Shown: in pieces, positions 23,555 to 33,511 of the stretch
How positions within the stretch are numbered: position 1 is the first letter of the stretch
Layout: every line of letters starts with the position of its first letter
Origin: Punctularia strigosozonata HHB-11173 SS5
Lineage: Eukaryota; Basidiomycota; Agaricomycetes; Corticiales; Punctulariaceae
Direction of reading: 5' to 3'
DNA: 64,000 bases
NCBI RefSeq assembly: GCF_000264995.1
Contig: NW_006767446.1
Location: forward strand, 262,397-326,396
Position numbers and translations under genes: made by a program
Notes under the pieces: model-generated
What the model saw: the letters and a program-made list of their open reading frames with translations, nothing else
Told to the model about the DNA's origin: nothing
The model's database searches: none

Positions 23555-25714
23555 ATGTCTGCGACGCTCTCGGACCTGGACACTCTCTTGGAAGCTATTC
23601 TCGCCGACGAACTCGATCAACTTGCCAGCCAAGCTTCTGCGAACTCTATGCCAGCCATCACGCCATCCTCCTCTTTCGCTGTGCTCTCAACGACCTCCGC
23701 CACGCCGGACGTGGCCCCGGCCGCCGCCTCGATTACCCGACAGGCGCAAATCACAGGCGCATCTGCAGGTTTGTCCATCCTCTTCTCACTCGTGTTATCA
23801 CTTTTTCAGCGTCTTCCAGATGCATCCTCGACGCCCCAGCTATCTACCGCCAAGGATCCTTCGCCTACTTCTACATCAGTCGAGGCTGCTTCGACCGAGA
23901 TAGGGGCTGCTCTGGCGCCAAGCTCTCCGATTGCGAAACTGGCGACTACGACGACTTCTCTGGCTTCTCCAACCTCGATCGAGAAAGCAGCAACACTGAT
24001 GACTGCATCTCCGCCGACGACCGCTCTTGTCCAGTCGGCGCAGGCTCAGCCTCGTACTTCCTCCTCGGAAGCGACATCTGTACTTACGCCTGGCACGCCG
24101 TCCTCGAGCCCAATAGGAAGCCTTTCGAACTTGGCAGCACCTACTGCGGAACCGACGACTACTCTGACGACGACCATCATCAGCTCCATCTCGAGCGTAA
24201 ACTCTGCCTCAAACAGCGCCAGCGCCGTCCTTGTCCCTCTAGCCAGCACAACGGATGCCACCGCCTCGATCACCAGCAGCCCGACCGCCTCCAGCGCGAC
24301 CGACTACAACACCAGCAGCGACGCGGGCCGGATCACTGCCATCGTCATCGGCTCCCTCGCCGTCTTCGCCACGCTATGCGCCCTCGTCTCCTGGATCTAT
24401 CGCACCTGGAACCGCCACCGCCACCGCCCGAGCCTAAACACGCGCAAGAGCTGGCCGTTCGAGAGCGACCGGCGCAGCACCACGACCTCCTCTGACGCCG
24501 AGTCCGCGGTGGGCTACGACCGCGCGGCGGAGCACGACGTCGGCGAGCCTAAGCGGACCGACAGCTGGTACCAGTCGCAGTCGCAGCCCGTGTCGCCGAT
24601 TAAGAACCACTTTCGGGCTTCCGTTGCCTCCTCCACCGACGACGCCTCCTGCGCCGCCGCCGCCCCGATCACGGTGTACCACACACCGACCCCAGCCGCG
24701 ACTTACGCACCGATCCTTAGCACCCCCGTCCCGCCCGCGCTCAACCCTCCACCGATCATCGCCAACCCACACTACAGGCTCAAGCGCGCCGACAAATACG
24801 ACACCGAGCCGCCCATCCGCTCCGTCGGCGCGCGCATCCCCCGGGTCGAGACGCCCGCGGCGAGCATCGCGGATGGGCACGAGACACTTGGCGCCCTCCA
24901 CGTCGCGAACATGATGCCCGGCGACGTCACGTCCGCAAGCGGCGCTAGCCCGTGGGTGACACCCCGCCTCGGGTCCGACTTCGGCACGCCGCGCGAGCGC
25001 GAGATCCAGCCGCGCTACTCCACCGTCAAGGACGGCGGCCTTCCCGTGCCCTGGCTGATGCGCAGGCCCGGCGCGTCCTCCGACGGCGACTCCGTCCGCT
25101 CCTCCCGCGCTTCGTCCCCGGCCAACTCGGGGCGGTGGTCTGTCGCGCCGACGCGGATGCGAACGCCCAGGGAGCTCGAATCGCAGGCGCCCGTGAAAGA
25201 CGATCAGACCTGGACCGCCTCGTCCTGGACCGCCGCCATTAGGACCAGCGTTTACAACGCCGTGGACTCGATTTCTGGAGGTCGACTGCTCTCTGGCGCA
25301 AACACTGGGTCCGAGGATGACGAGGACGCATTCACCCCCGTACCCAAGCGCTCCAACCGACGCCCTTCCGTGCGATCAGTCGACTGGCAATCGGACCGGT
25401 CAACATCGACGCATATTCCTAGCCCCGTCCCGGAGGAAGAGGGCGACATGGATGGCGACGGCGCAAGAACCGCGTTCTCGCGATCAAGCAGCGTGTACAG
25501 CAACGTCGTCTACGGCGCTGGCAGCCAACCACCGCGACTCCCGGAGATCGAGCAGTGGCATCGACCTATCTCCTTCCGTACGAACACGGACATGACCACG
25601 AGCACGGCCCCTTCACGGTCACAGTCGCACGAGAGCCAACTGACCGACGCGGAGAAAAGAGCGAGAGATCTGCTCAAGGAGCGCATGGGACGCAGAAGTT
25701 CGTTGGGCGAGTAG
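23555..25714 (+). CDS. Ser/Thr-rich single-pass membrane protein
   Basis: The ATG at 23555 opens a 719-codon frame. A Ser/Thr/Ala-rich, probably O-glycosylated ectodomain of about 260 residues is followed by one membrane helix (ITAIVIGSLAVFATLCALV) with Arg/His residues on its cytoplasmic side. The tail of about 430 residues is disordered, rich in Pro, Ser and Arg. This layout resembles fungal Mid2/Wsc-like wall sensors, but no cysteine-rich WSC domain is present and I would not assign that role firmly. A 51 bp stretch (about 23769-23819, GTTTGT to TTCCAG) looks like an intron but is a multiple of three, so the encoded hydrophobic piece may or may not be in the protein. No N-terminal signal peptide is obvious. 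It converges with TDP1, 186 bp apart. Confidence 0.6.
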   Translation: MSATLSDLDTLLEAILADELDQLASQASANSMPAITPSSSFAVLSTTSATPDVAPAAASITRQAQITGASAGLSILFSLVLSLFQRLPDASSTPQLSTAKDPSPTSTSVEAASTEIGAALAPSSPIAKLATTTTSLASPTSIEKAATLMTASPPTTALVQSAQAQPRTSSSEATSVLTPGTPSSSPIGSLSNLAAPTAEPTTTLTTTIISSISSVNSASNSASAVLVPLASTTDATASITSSPTASSATDYNTSSDAGRITAIVIGSLAVFATLCALVSWIYRTWNRHRHRPSLNTRKSWPFESDRRSTTTSSDAESAVGYDRAAEHDVGEPKRTDSWYQSQSQPVSPIKNHFRASVASSTDDASCAAAAPITVYHTPTPAATYAPILSTPVPPALNPPPIIANPHYRLKRADKYDTEPPIRSVGARIPRVETPAASIADGHETLGALHVANMMPGDVTSASGASPWVTPRLGSDFGTPREREIQPRYSTVKDGGLPVPWLMRRPGASSDGDSVRSSRASSPANSGRWSVAPTRMRTPRELESQAPVKDDQTWTASSWTAAIRTSVYNAVDSISGGRLLSGANTGSEDDEDAFTPVPKRSNRRPSVRSVDWQSDRSTSTHIPSPVPEEEGDMDGDGARTAFSRSSSVYSNVVYGAGSQPPRLPEIEQWHRPISFRTNTDMTTSTAPSRSQSHESQLTDAEKRARDLLKERMGRRSSLGE

Positions 25715-25900
25715 CATTGTAGTATAGCACATAGACCATGAATGAATCTTCAACAAAATCGTTACTGTTCGTGCAAGTGCGCCTCTATAGGAAGAAAGTT
25801 GCTGGGTATCATCGGGGCACGAAGGACATGCATCATTGTAAGGCAGGTGACTGGTCTTGCATCTAGACCACGACGCGTCCGTCAGTCCCATCAGAAGGTG

Positions 25901-28417
25901 CTATTCGAGCAGGTTACGTACCCAGGGCACGTCCTTACCAGGCACATACTTCCTTGGCGGTCGCTCCCAACACGCAATCGCATCTGCCTCCTTGCCGCTC
26001 GTCAAAGGTAGGACTATGCCGATCTCGTAATTGGTGATCTATTGGAGCGCACATGATGCAATCCCATCAGCCCGTCTGTTCCTAGCACAGCGTCTATTTA
26101 CCATGGGCGAGACTCACGTTCATGATCGGGCCGAAGGCAGACCCGGACAGGTTGCCCCACGCGGATGGCGTAAAGTTATGCGACCCCACATAAATCCAAC
26201 CGACAAGCTTCTTCTTGCGTTCCTTCGGCTCAACGATCTTCACCTCTTCATCGCTCTCAGACTCGGTCTCGGATTCCGTCTCCGAGTCCGAGTCCACCAG
26301 CGTCGACTGCCCTCCCTTCGGCCTGAAAGTGGCGAGCACCATCTACTCAGATGTTAAGTCATGATCACAGGAAATAAGGGGACTATGGAATGAGGGCGCA
26401 CCTTAGAGTGCATCAACACAGGCCCGCGCTTGCTCCTCGAATCGTGGAACAGCTCTCGGGGGAACTTCTCCGCCTGCCATTGATTGGACCGGCAGAAGAT
26501 CGTTCCGCCTCCCTGCCAGAAGAAAACGCCGTCGACGTGAGCATTACGCGCATACATCCGCCCGAGCGCTGCAAGTAACACACCTTTTCACCGAGCCTGC
26601 TAGCTTGGACCGTAGCCAACGACGGGAACACGATCTTCACCGGTGGCCAAGGTAGCTTAGCCCGCCTGGTCTTCGGCTGATCCAGCCAGTCCTCAGCAGA
26701 CTCGCCCCGGCAGGAGTAGTGGAACTCGTTCATCCATTGCGTCGAGTACGTTCCTATACTCGAGCCCTATCCCGCAAACTATGAACTCTTGTCGGAACGA
26801 ACAACGAATAAAAGAACGAACCTGGCACTCCAACTCGACTTCCCTTCCCTTACCCGCGCGTGCGCCCATATCGCGCACGGCCTTCATGAGTGCGGTGTGT
26901 CCGTTGCGGATCACCTCCGGCCAGCCCTCGTGCTTGCCCGCGACGGACGCGACGAGGTGCGCCTTCACCTTCGAAAAGTCCCACTTCGTCCTAAGGTCGG
27001 TGACGGACGGGAGCGGTATGTCCGGGTGCTGTCAGGAAATCACACATCCAAGTCAGGTTGCTTTCTTTCGATTGCTGAAGGCTGAGCGTAGTGCATACGT
27101 CGTTAATCGTCAGAGCTTGAAGGGCGGCCTCGACGTTGAGCGCTTTGAATACCCGTTCGAATGTCGCGGGGAAGTCGGTCGCTTTGTGGTCGTACCTTAT
27201 CGGCGTCTGGCGGAGGGGCACATCTTGCACCCACACCGTCTATATGTGCACCGTATCGGAGTCAGCGTCTCGAAACCGCGGTGATGGAGTGTCGAATGTG
27301 TTCACGTTCTCGATGTCTCGCCAATCGTAGTCTATAAAGTTGGCCGTGGAAATGACAACGCGCAGTCTGCCGGTCCTATAGAATAGCTAACCGCGAGCTA
27401 TCAGCACGGCATCTCCCTGATCGAATAGGAGCGGCACCGACCAGCATGAACTGGAAAGGTTCCCATATTGTTGAGTGAACCTGCCAATACTACGAATTCG
27501 AGTGGCCAAGAAGCACCTTCATATGCATGCAGCCCCTGCCGCCCCGTAGAGGTGGCGTGGTGCGTATCCAGTTCGGGAGGACCTCCTTTACACTCCTGGC
27601 TCCGGTTGTGTCGGGTTGAGCGACGACCACTGCATGACGAAGATTCGAAGATTCGTCAGGGTGTTTTATGCTGCTCCCAAGACGTGACTCACCTACAGGT
27701 GTCGACGGCTCGAAGAAATGATATAACCACGCCCAATCGATGCAATATCCGGCTATTATCGCAAACTTGACGTCCGATTTCTGCATATATGCGATAGGTA
27801 CATTGAGCATATCGCGCGATAAAAAGAATCGGCTCATGCACCTTCCCGATAATCTCGGTGAGCCGGAAGGTAGGCTTCGTATCCTTCCTTGGGTCAACGT
27901 GAGCATTCGCCGTCTGCCGTATTTCCCCATTCCAGAACATGGGCTCCATTTCTGTCGTCCGTGATGATGTCGAAGGACCGGATGCGCTGGAGAGAGCTGG
28001 GTCAACACGGACGCGGCGTTTACTTGACGGAGGGAACTCGATCGCGCGCCTCTTCGCTGTGGGTCCTCGGTCCTCGTCGTCTTCATCATCGTCATTGTTA
28101 TCATTGCTACCGGCGTTAACGTCGCCGCGAAGACGCTTTTGCCGGGCAAGACGCTCCTTCTCCAGCTGGGCACTGGATATATGCGTGTCATTTAGCAGGA
28201 TCATATGGAGTATGCGGTACACGGACCGATCGGACAAGAAGCTAGTGGTGGTCGCAGGTGGTGCGTTTTCCTTGATATCGGCTATGTCCTGCGGTTCGGT
28301 CGTGGCGGCTGACGGTGCAGGTTGCTGTGCTGCAGACAACTTGAGGGCCTGAGCCAGCTGAGCTTGAAATTCGTCGTCAGAGTCGTCGTCCACGTTGATC
28401 ACATCCCGCGTGCCCAT
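25901..28417 (-). CDS. TDP1: Tyrosyl-DNA phosphodiesterase 1
   Basis: Eleven exons (28417-27842, 27780-27693, 27629-27517, 27450-27442, 27386-27306, 27239-27099, 27028-26822, 26766-26584, 26512-26402, 26342-26118, 26038-25901) encode 623 aa. TDP1 hydrolyses the bond between a trapped topoisomerase I tyrosine and the DNA 3' end, in the nucleus. Both HKD half-sites are visible: GCMHMKFML with RLRVVISTANFIDYDW, and VLMHSKM with YVGSHNFTPSAWG. The family segment GTIFCRSNQWQAEKFP lies between. Exon 4 is only 9 nt and supplies three residues beside the first catalytic His-Lys. The N-terminus has a ubiquitin-interacting-motif-like helix (DDEFQAQLAQALKLSAAQ), then acidic and basic low-complexity stretches. 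An acidic Ser/Glu insert (SDSETESETESESDEE) follows the second His-Lys. Confidence 0.92.
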
Positions 28418-28939
28418 GCTCGACGGTCGTGTGTCTTGCAAGCTGAGGGCTATGGCCCTGTGGTGGTCAATCGTCTGATCAGAAACGGTTTAGTACGGGA
28501 TGGTGGCCGTCGGTCACCTCGCGATATCGTCGTCCATTGCGGGCTCGGGCAGGGACAGGTCGCGACTGGGAAAGAAACAAGGAGGAAGAGGTGGGTGATA
28601 GGTGGGTGGGTGTGAGACGTCGCACGAGGCTACGAGCTTCAACTCTCAGGTGACGTCAAAAATCCGTACGCGTAAGAGCGCGTCCATCTACACGTATGGC
28701 TATCTCAGTCGACGATCAAGGGTCGCCTTGCCTTTGATAATCAAAATGAACTTCATACTTCTCGTCAAGCCTGTCGACTGCACGAGTGGCGTACGTGCAG
28801 CGCAGCAACCGGCTGTTCCGCTACCGGGACCTCGTCGGCAATCTACCTACCTACCTACCTACCTACCCTCGCCAGCTGGCCGCATGGCACGTTGCTCGGT
28901 TTGTTCCGATATTGTTCAGCACCAGATCATAGCCCTCCT
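28418..28939. other. Intergenic, TDP1 promoter region
   Basis: No gene recognised. It contains the CTAC microsatellite described separately. Confidence 0.5.
28843..28866. repeat. (CTAC)6 microsatellite
   Basis: Six perfect CTAC units, seen directly. Likely a length-variable simple repeat. Confidence 0.9.
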
Positions 28940-30246
28940 TCACGCTGCTCCACGTAGGTATACAGAAGGCAGAAGGTCCCAGCTAGTTTCTACAGTCCCA
29001 ACGATTTCCCCTTTGACTACTCGGAGGAACGTAGTTGTCCGATGGCGCTCGAAATGACCCAGCCATTCACCGATAACACGAACAGAGCGGTAGATGCGAC
29101 GACGGTTGCTCATGTTGAGGCTCTTCCTGCAATCGTCGTAATACCGCCTCCAGTCCACCGCCGCTTTGCGCTCTGGAGACGCGATGGCTTGTCGAACGGC
29201 CTCTGCACTATCCGTCCAGTCCGCATCTGTCGGAGTGAAATGGCACTCGCGCAGGAGTGGGAACCATAGGACCCGCTGAACGAGGGGGGCACGCAGGAAG
29301 TTGCGCCAAGCACGAGAAGTGCACTCAAGTACACGCAGGGACGGATCATCCAGTTGCGATATAATGATCAGCCCGACGTCCAGCGGGCAGTCGACGGGAA
29401 ACATGGATTGAGACTCGGAGATGACCGGCAGCACGGGAGGCAATTCGTGAATGGGAGGGAAATGATCCGGGCGTTTGAGATGCGTGATCCCAAACTGTTC
29501 CTTGAACTCGTAGTCTTGACCACATCCACTCAACCAACCCCTGAAACTGTCCTTCTCGTCGTAACCGTAGTGGAATGTCGGGTGCAGCCAATTGTGGGAG
29601 ATTCTTGGATGACTGCCGGCGGCCTCCATCAGTGCCTCGGACCTGGCCAAGAACACCTTCGTGACCTCGTTGTCACTCGAGACATCGCTTTGACATGCCC
29701 ATAAGTGGGTAGGTCCTAGGATGGTCCAAAAGAACCGAGCAGGATCCGCCCTTCGCCTCCCAGAAAATGCCTCCGGATGCGCTTCTTGCGCCCAGCATGC
29801 GGCGAGCCGCGTGCACAACTCATGAGCGATTGACCTACCGTCCACTTCGCAAGAGTACTCTCCACATCCGAGTGGGGATATTGCGGCCTCCGGTCTCCTA
29901 ACCGGATCTTCGAAGTGTTTGCCATCTTCAGGGACTATGTATCCGTTTATGTCTCGAGCCTCCAACGACTCGACATCGACGCAGTACGTACTCCAGTCTG
30001 CCACAAAGTTAAATGAGTGTCACGATCCTGCCAAATCCCAGATTTAATCAGCGACGTACTGTATTCGCCAGGAGGACTCAAGCAATCTGCATACACTACA
30101 ACGGAGGTCTTCTCAATCCAGTGCATGTCGTCGTGGATGATTCCGGAGAGCTTGGAGAGACATCCCCAGGCGTCATCATCGACGGTAAGGTAGGAGGAGC
30201 ACGTAGGTCCGCCGCAGATCATGCAGTATTGGTTCGAGCCGCCCAT
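28940..30246 (-). CDS. F-box family protein with N-terminal CxxCGGPxC motif (copy B)
   Basis: Two exons, 30246-30060 and 29997-28940, encode 414 aa. Exon 1 starts MGGSNQYCMICGGPTC and ends with VVVYADCLSPPGEY. The 62 bp phase-1 intron sits at the same place as in copy A. The second exon contains IAHELCTRLAACWAQEAHP, HLKRPDHFPPIHELP, an F-box-like segment (CPLDVGLIIISQLDDPSLRV, then CTSRAWRNFL), and the conserved FTPTDADWTDSAEAVRQ and VDWRRYYDD blocks. A C-terminal extension of about 25 residues after GHFERHR is unique to this copy. It heads a same-strand array with copies C and D. A role as an SCF ubiquitin-ligase adaptor is inferred from the F-box only. Confidence 0.82.
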
Positions 30247-30331
30247 GGTGACAAGGATTGGGCTATGAGGTTGCAGACGTCAGACATGCTGAGGACAATG
30301 TGACACGTTTGATCTATATACCAACTATGTT

Positions 30332-30463
30332 TACCTGCATTAACCTGCATTGCAGGCACAACGTGTAGTGAACAACACTGGTTGTCATGCGCTGAAGCGG
30401 TGATGGTAAATGAGCATACATTAATATATAGTCCCTTGTACGTACCTGCATTGGCCTGCATTG
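30332..30463. repeat. Pair of ~21 bp direct repeats upstream of copy B
   Basis: TACCTGCATTAACCTGCATTG (30333-30353 region) recurs as TACCTGCATTGGCCTGCATTG at 30443-30463. Each is itself two copies of CCTGCATT. They lie about 90 and 200 bp upstream of the start of copy B and could be regulatory or simple duplication. Seen directly; function unknown. Confidence 0.55.
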
Positions 30464-31393
30464 AAGGGTGGCCAGGTGATGTAGGGATGTTCGCTTTGGC
30501 CGACGGACGTTCTATGAAGGCTAGTCAGTGAGACGCTAGCAGCTTACTGTCACGTCGAAGTTTATCTTGTTGACAGTGGAGAATAACATTGATTGCTCAA
30601 GCTGTAGTGGACATGCTCGAAAAGCAGGACTCTCTAGCGACTTCGCGCTGGTGGCAATCTCCCGAGAAACGCGCCGTCCCATCATTCCCGCCAAGCAGTG
30701 CTCAGTCCAGCCACGCGGGACCGGAGTGACGACCGATGACGAGCGCTAAGCGACCAATATGATCGCGGCTGGTCGTAATGAGAACGACATTAACCAAGTC
30801 TATGTCCAGGTGCGTTCGGTCACGAGCACGCTGCGCGCGATGACGATATGCGGTCGAGCAAGGCAAGGTCATACTGGCTATAGACAGACAGGAGAGCCCT
30901 CACTGCAGCAGCAGTGTCCCATATGATGGCTTATTGTCTGCGCAGACTGAAAGGGGAGCGTCCGGTTCCGCATGCTCGGGCTCCTCCAGCATTCATGGTG
31001 ATGCTAGCATTTGGTCAGACATGGTTGTGCGGAATAATGACCGTCGTTGGACCTTGCAATATCGTCGTCCATCGTTGTTCTGCGTAGGGTACAGTCGCGA
31101 GGAAGAAAGGCGAGAGGAAGAGGTGAGCGATGTGTGAGACGCGACGTTGCATGAGCCTCTCAACTCATGCTTGCTCAGGTGACGTCAAGGGTGACCGTGA
31201 CCCTACGCGACCGTACGCACGACTTTTGTCACAACGAAGAGGATATAGTTGTCTAGGCTTTCGAGAGCCAGTATGAATATGTGTACGACTGAGGATATAT
31301 ATCCAACGATGCTCCTCGAAAAGATCGAATCCATGGCACCAGAAAAACATGCAACCCTCGCCGTCAGGCTCATGCACCCAGTGCCTTATCCAG
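30464..31393. other. Intergenic, no gene recognised
   Basis: Spacer between tandem copies B and C. No coding signal supported. Confidence 0.5.
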
Positions 31394-32619
31394 CTAGGCT
31401 GGATCAAAGTGACCTAACCACTGACCGATGATCTGAACAGAGCAATGAATGCGAGCGCGGTTTATCATATTCGAGCTTCTGCTGCAATCGATGTGGTATC
31501 TCCGCCAGTCGACCGTGGCCCTACGTTCCGGAGACACGAGCGTCTGACGGATGGCATCCGCGCTTTCCGTCCAGTCCGCATCCGTCGGGGTGTAGTGACA
31601 TTTGCGCAGGAGCGGGAGCCATACGTGCTGCTGGGCCAACTTGGACTGCAGGAAATCGTGCCAAACGCGAGACGTGCGCTCGAGCGCATGCATGGAGGGC
31701 CCATCAAGTTCCGAAAGGAGGTGCAGCACGATGTCTGCTGGGAGATTGAAGGGGAAGAAGGAGCTTGGGGAGGGGACGGGAAGCTCGGTAGGCAGCTCAT
31801 GAACGTCGGGGAAACGGTCAGGGCGCTTGAGGTGCGTGATCCCGTAGTCCGCTTGGTGGTAGTACACTTCATAAAGACTTTTCTGCCACGCTCGACTGCT
31901 CGTGTCGTCTTCGCTGTACCCGTAGAGAAATTTGCGATTTTGCCAGTTGTCGGCAATGTTGATTCGAGCGGGTCTTCTGGCTGCTTTGTGTGCGGCCCTA
32001 GACTTGACCAGGTATGCGCGAGTGTCGTAGTCTTCGTCGTCGTCAAGTTTCATGTCCGCCTCATACGCCCATATGCACCCAGGACCTTGGTTGGTCCAGA
32101 AGAATTTGGCTGTATTCGATAACCCATCTCCCCGGAACGCTGCTGGACGCGCCTCTTTCGTCCAGCTCGCGGCAAGCCGTATGCATAACTCGTGAACGAG
32201 CATCCTGTCAGCACTGGCGCATATGTATTCCCCACGTCCAAGGGGAGACAATGGCGCATCCTTGGGTCTTAGGACAGGGTCTCTTTTCTCCAGGAGAAGG
32301 TCGTCTCCGTCTTCGTCCCCTATGACTTCGTCACCCGTTGCGTAGAGAATTCCCGTGTCGTCGTCTATATATTCAAGTAGGATATAAGCCGGATGACTGA
32401 GTAAAATGTTCCACCATCCCATTGCAACGCACCGAATTCTCCCGGTAGGCTTAAACAATCCGCATAGACCACGACAGACGAGCGTCCGATCCAGTGCGTG
32501 TCGTCGAGAGTGAGTCCAGGGAGCTCTTTGAAGTCGATGAAGTCGTCGTCTTCCTCATTCCAGAGACGCTGGCCCGTTGGCCCTCCGCAGATGGTGCAGT
32601 GCAAATTCCAGATGTCCAT
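31394..32619 (-). CDS. F-box family protein with N-terminal CxxCGGPxC motif (copy C)
   Basis: Two exons, 32619-32433 and 32364-31394, encode 385 aa. Exon 1 contains CTICGGPTG, where the last motif cysteine of the family has become Gly, and ends VVVYADCLSLPGEF. The intron (GTGCGT...ATATAG, 69 bp) is in the family position, and the first exon has exactly the same length as in copy B. Further on are LVHELCIRLAASW, HLKRPDRFPDVHELP, an F-box-like segment (NLPADIVLHLLSELDGPSMH, then ALERTSRVWHDFL), and YTPTDADWTESADAIRQ with VDWRRYHID. The acidic linker after the intron (DEVIGDEDGDD) is copy-specific. Loss of one motif cysteine suggests that metal binding, if any, is relaxed here. Confidence 0.8.
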
Positions 32620-32754
32620 GACCGAAGCCAGAGGGAAGAATGGCCTGTTCAGTGGATGCTTCCTGGGGGCTAAGAGACCGCGGATCCTCTTACGTACACA
32701 GCTTTTGTGCGTTGAACAGTATGGGCACCTGAGGGCCGGCGCGTTACCGTATGC

Positions 32755-32934
32755 TCATGCTGGACTGAGACAGTCTGCATAGATCACCACAAACACAAAT
32801 CCGAGCCATACTCGAGTATAAAGCCAGGCTATTCACGGTTAACCGATCGCCGTTGGTTCATCGTCGTCGCCATGACGATAGAAAACGTTCTCGTTCAGCG
32901 GCTGGCCACAAATGGCGCAGCAAAGACTCGACAT
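32755..32934 (-). pseudogene. Relic first exon of a fifth CxxCGGPxC-family gene
   Basis: The minus strand from 32934 reads MSSLCCAICGQPLNENVF and then meets a stop. About 55 bp further a different frame reads WLGFVFVVIYADCLSPA before a stop, matching the WL..S.VVVYADCLSPPG end of exon 1 in the four intact copies. The two halves are separated by a deletion or frameshift, and no second exon follows because copy C starts at 32619. This is a decayed tandem duplicate lying just upstream of copy C. Confidence 0.7.
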
Positions 32935-33511
32935 ATTGACGGCACTGCAAAGCTGAAGTGATGAAAATGATGATGCTGAAACAGACCAATCATGTTCAAC
33001 GTACGGGCAGAGAAAATAATGATCAAATTCACCGTCAAATTCGGCAGTTTGAGTACCTCAGGGTTGGTCAATGTGAGCTACGAGCGCAAGAGGCTAAGTA
33101 CAACGAATTTGAAACCTTTTCTTTCAAAGGTCTGGTGGTAGTCTTCGACCATGCGTGCTTGGACGATAACAATACTGGCCTGGCGTTATCCGTCCGACCT
33201 CGTCTTCAAGCTCGTGCGCGCAGCGTGATACCAATCATTGTCATCAGTATATGGTTGCAATGGACGCCCTTTTGCAGCGGTGAGGCAAATCATCGCAACT
33301 GGATAGTAAATTCAGAGAGGTATGGAGATGGCATGTATGTACTGCGCGACCGCTGTGCTGACCCATCCTATCGCGAAGACCACCGTGCATAGATCACATC
33401 GCGGAAGAGTAGGCTCGCCCTCCCCAACGCAATTGCGAAACAGCGAGAGGGGCTCAGGGTGTATCTACGCCAGATATGCCTAGCTTCAGAAAGACAACAA
33501 TCGATGCTTGC
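32935..33511. other. Intergenic, no gene recognised
   Basis: No supported coding or RNA feature in this stretch between the relic and copy D. Confidence 0.45.

Noticed and set aside
23494-24495. 333-codon alternative plus-strand frame
   Set aside because: Overlaps the Ser/Thr-rich membrane protein in another frame. The chosen frame has the transmembrane helix, the longer length and typical composition.
28843-28866. CTAC tetranucleotide run as a CRISPR-like or telomeric repeat
   Set aside because: Plain microsatellite; no spacers, and not a telomere motif.
31445-32122. 225-codon plus-strand frame
   Set aside because: Exact antisense shadow of F-box copy C.
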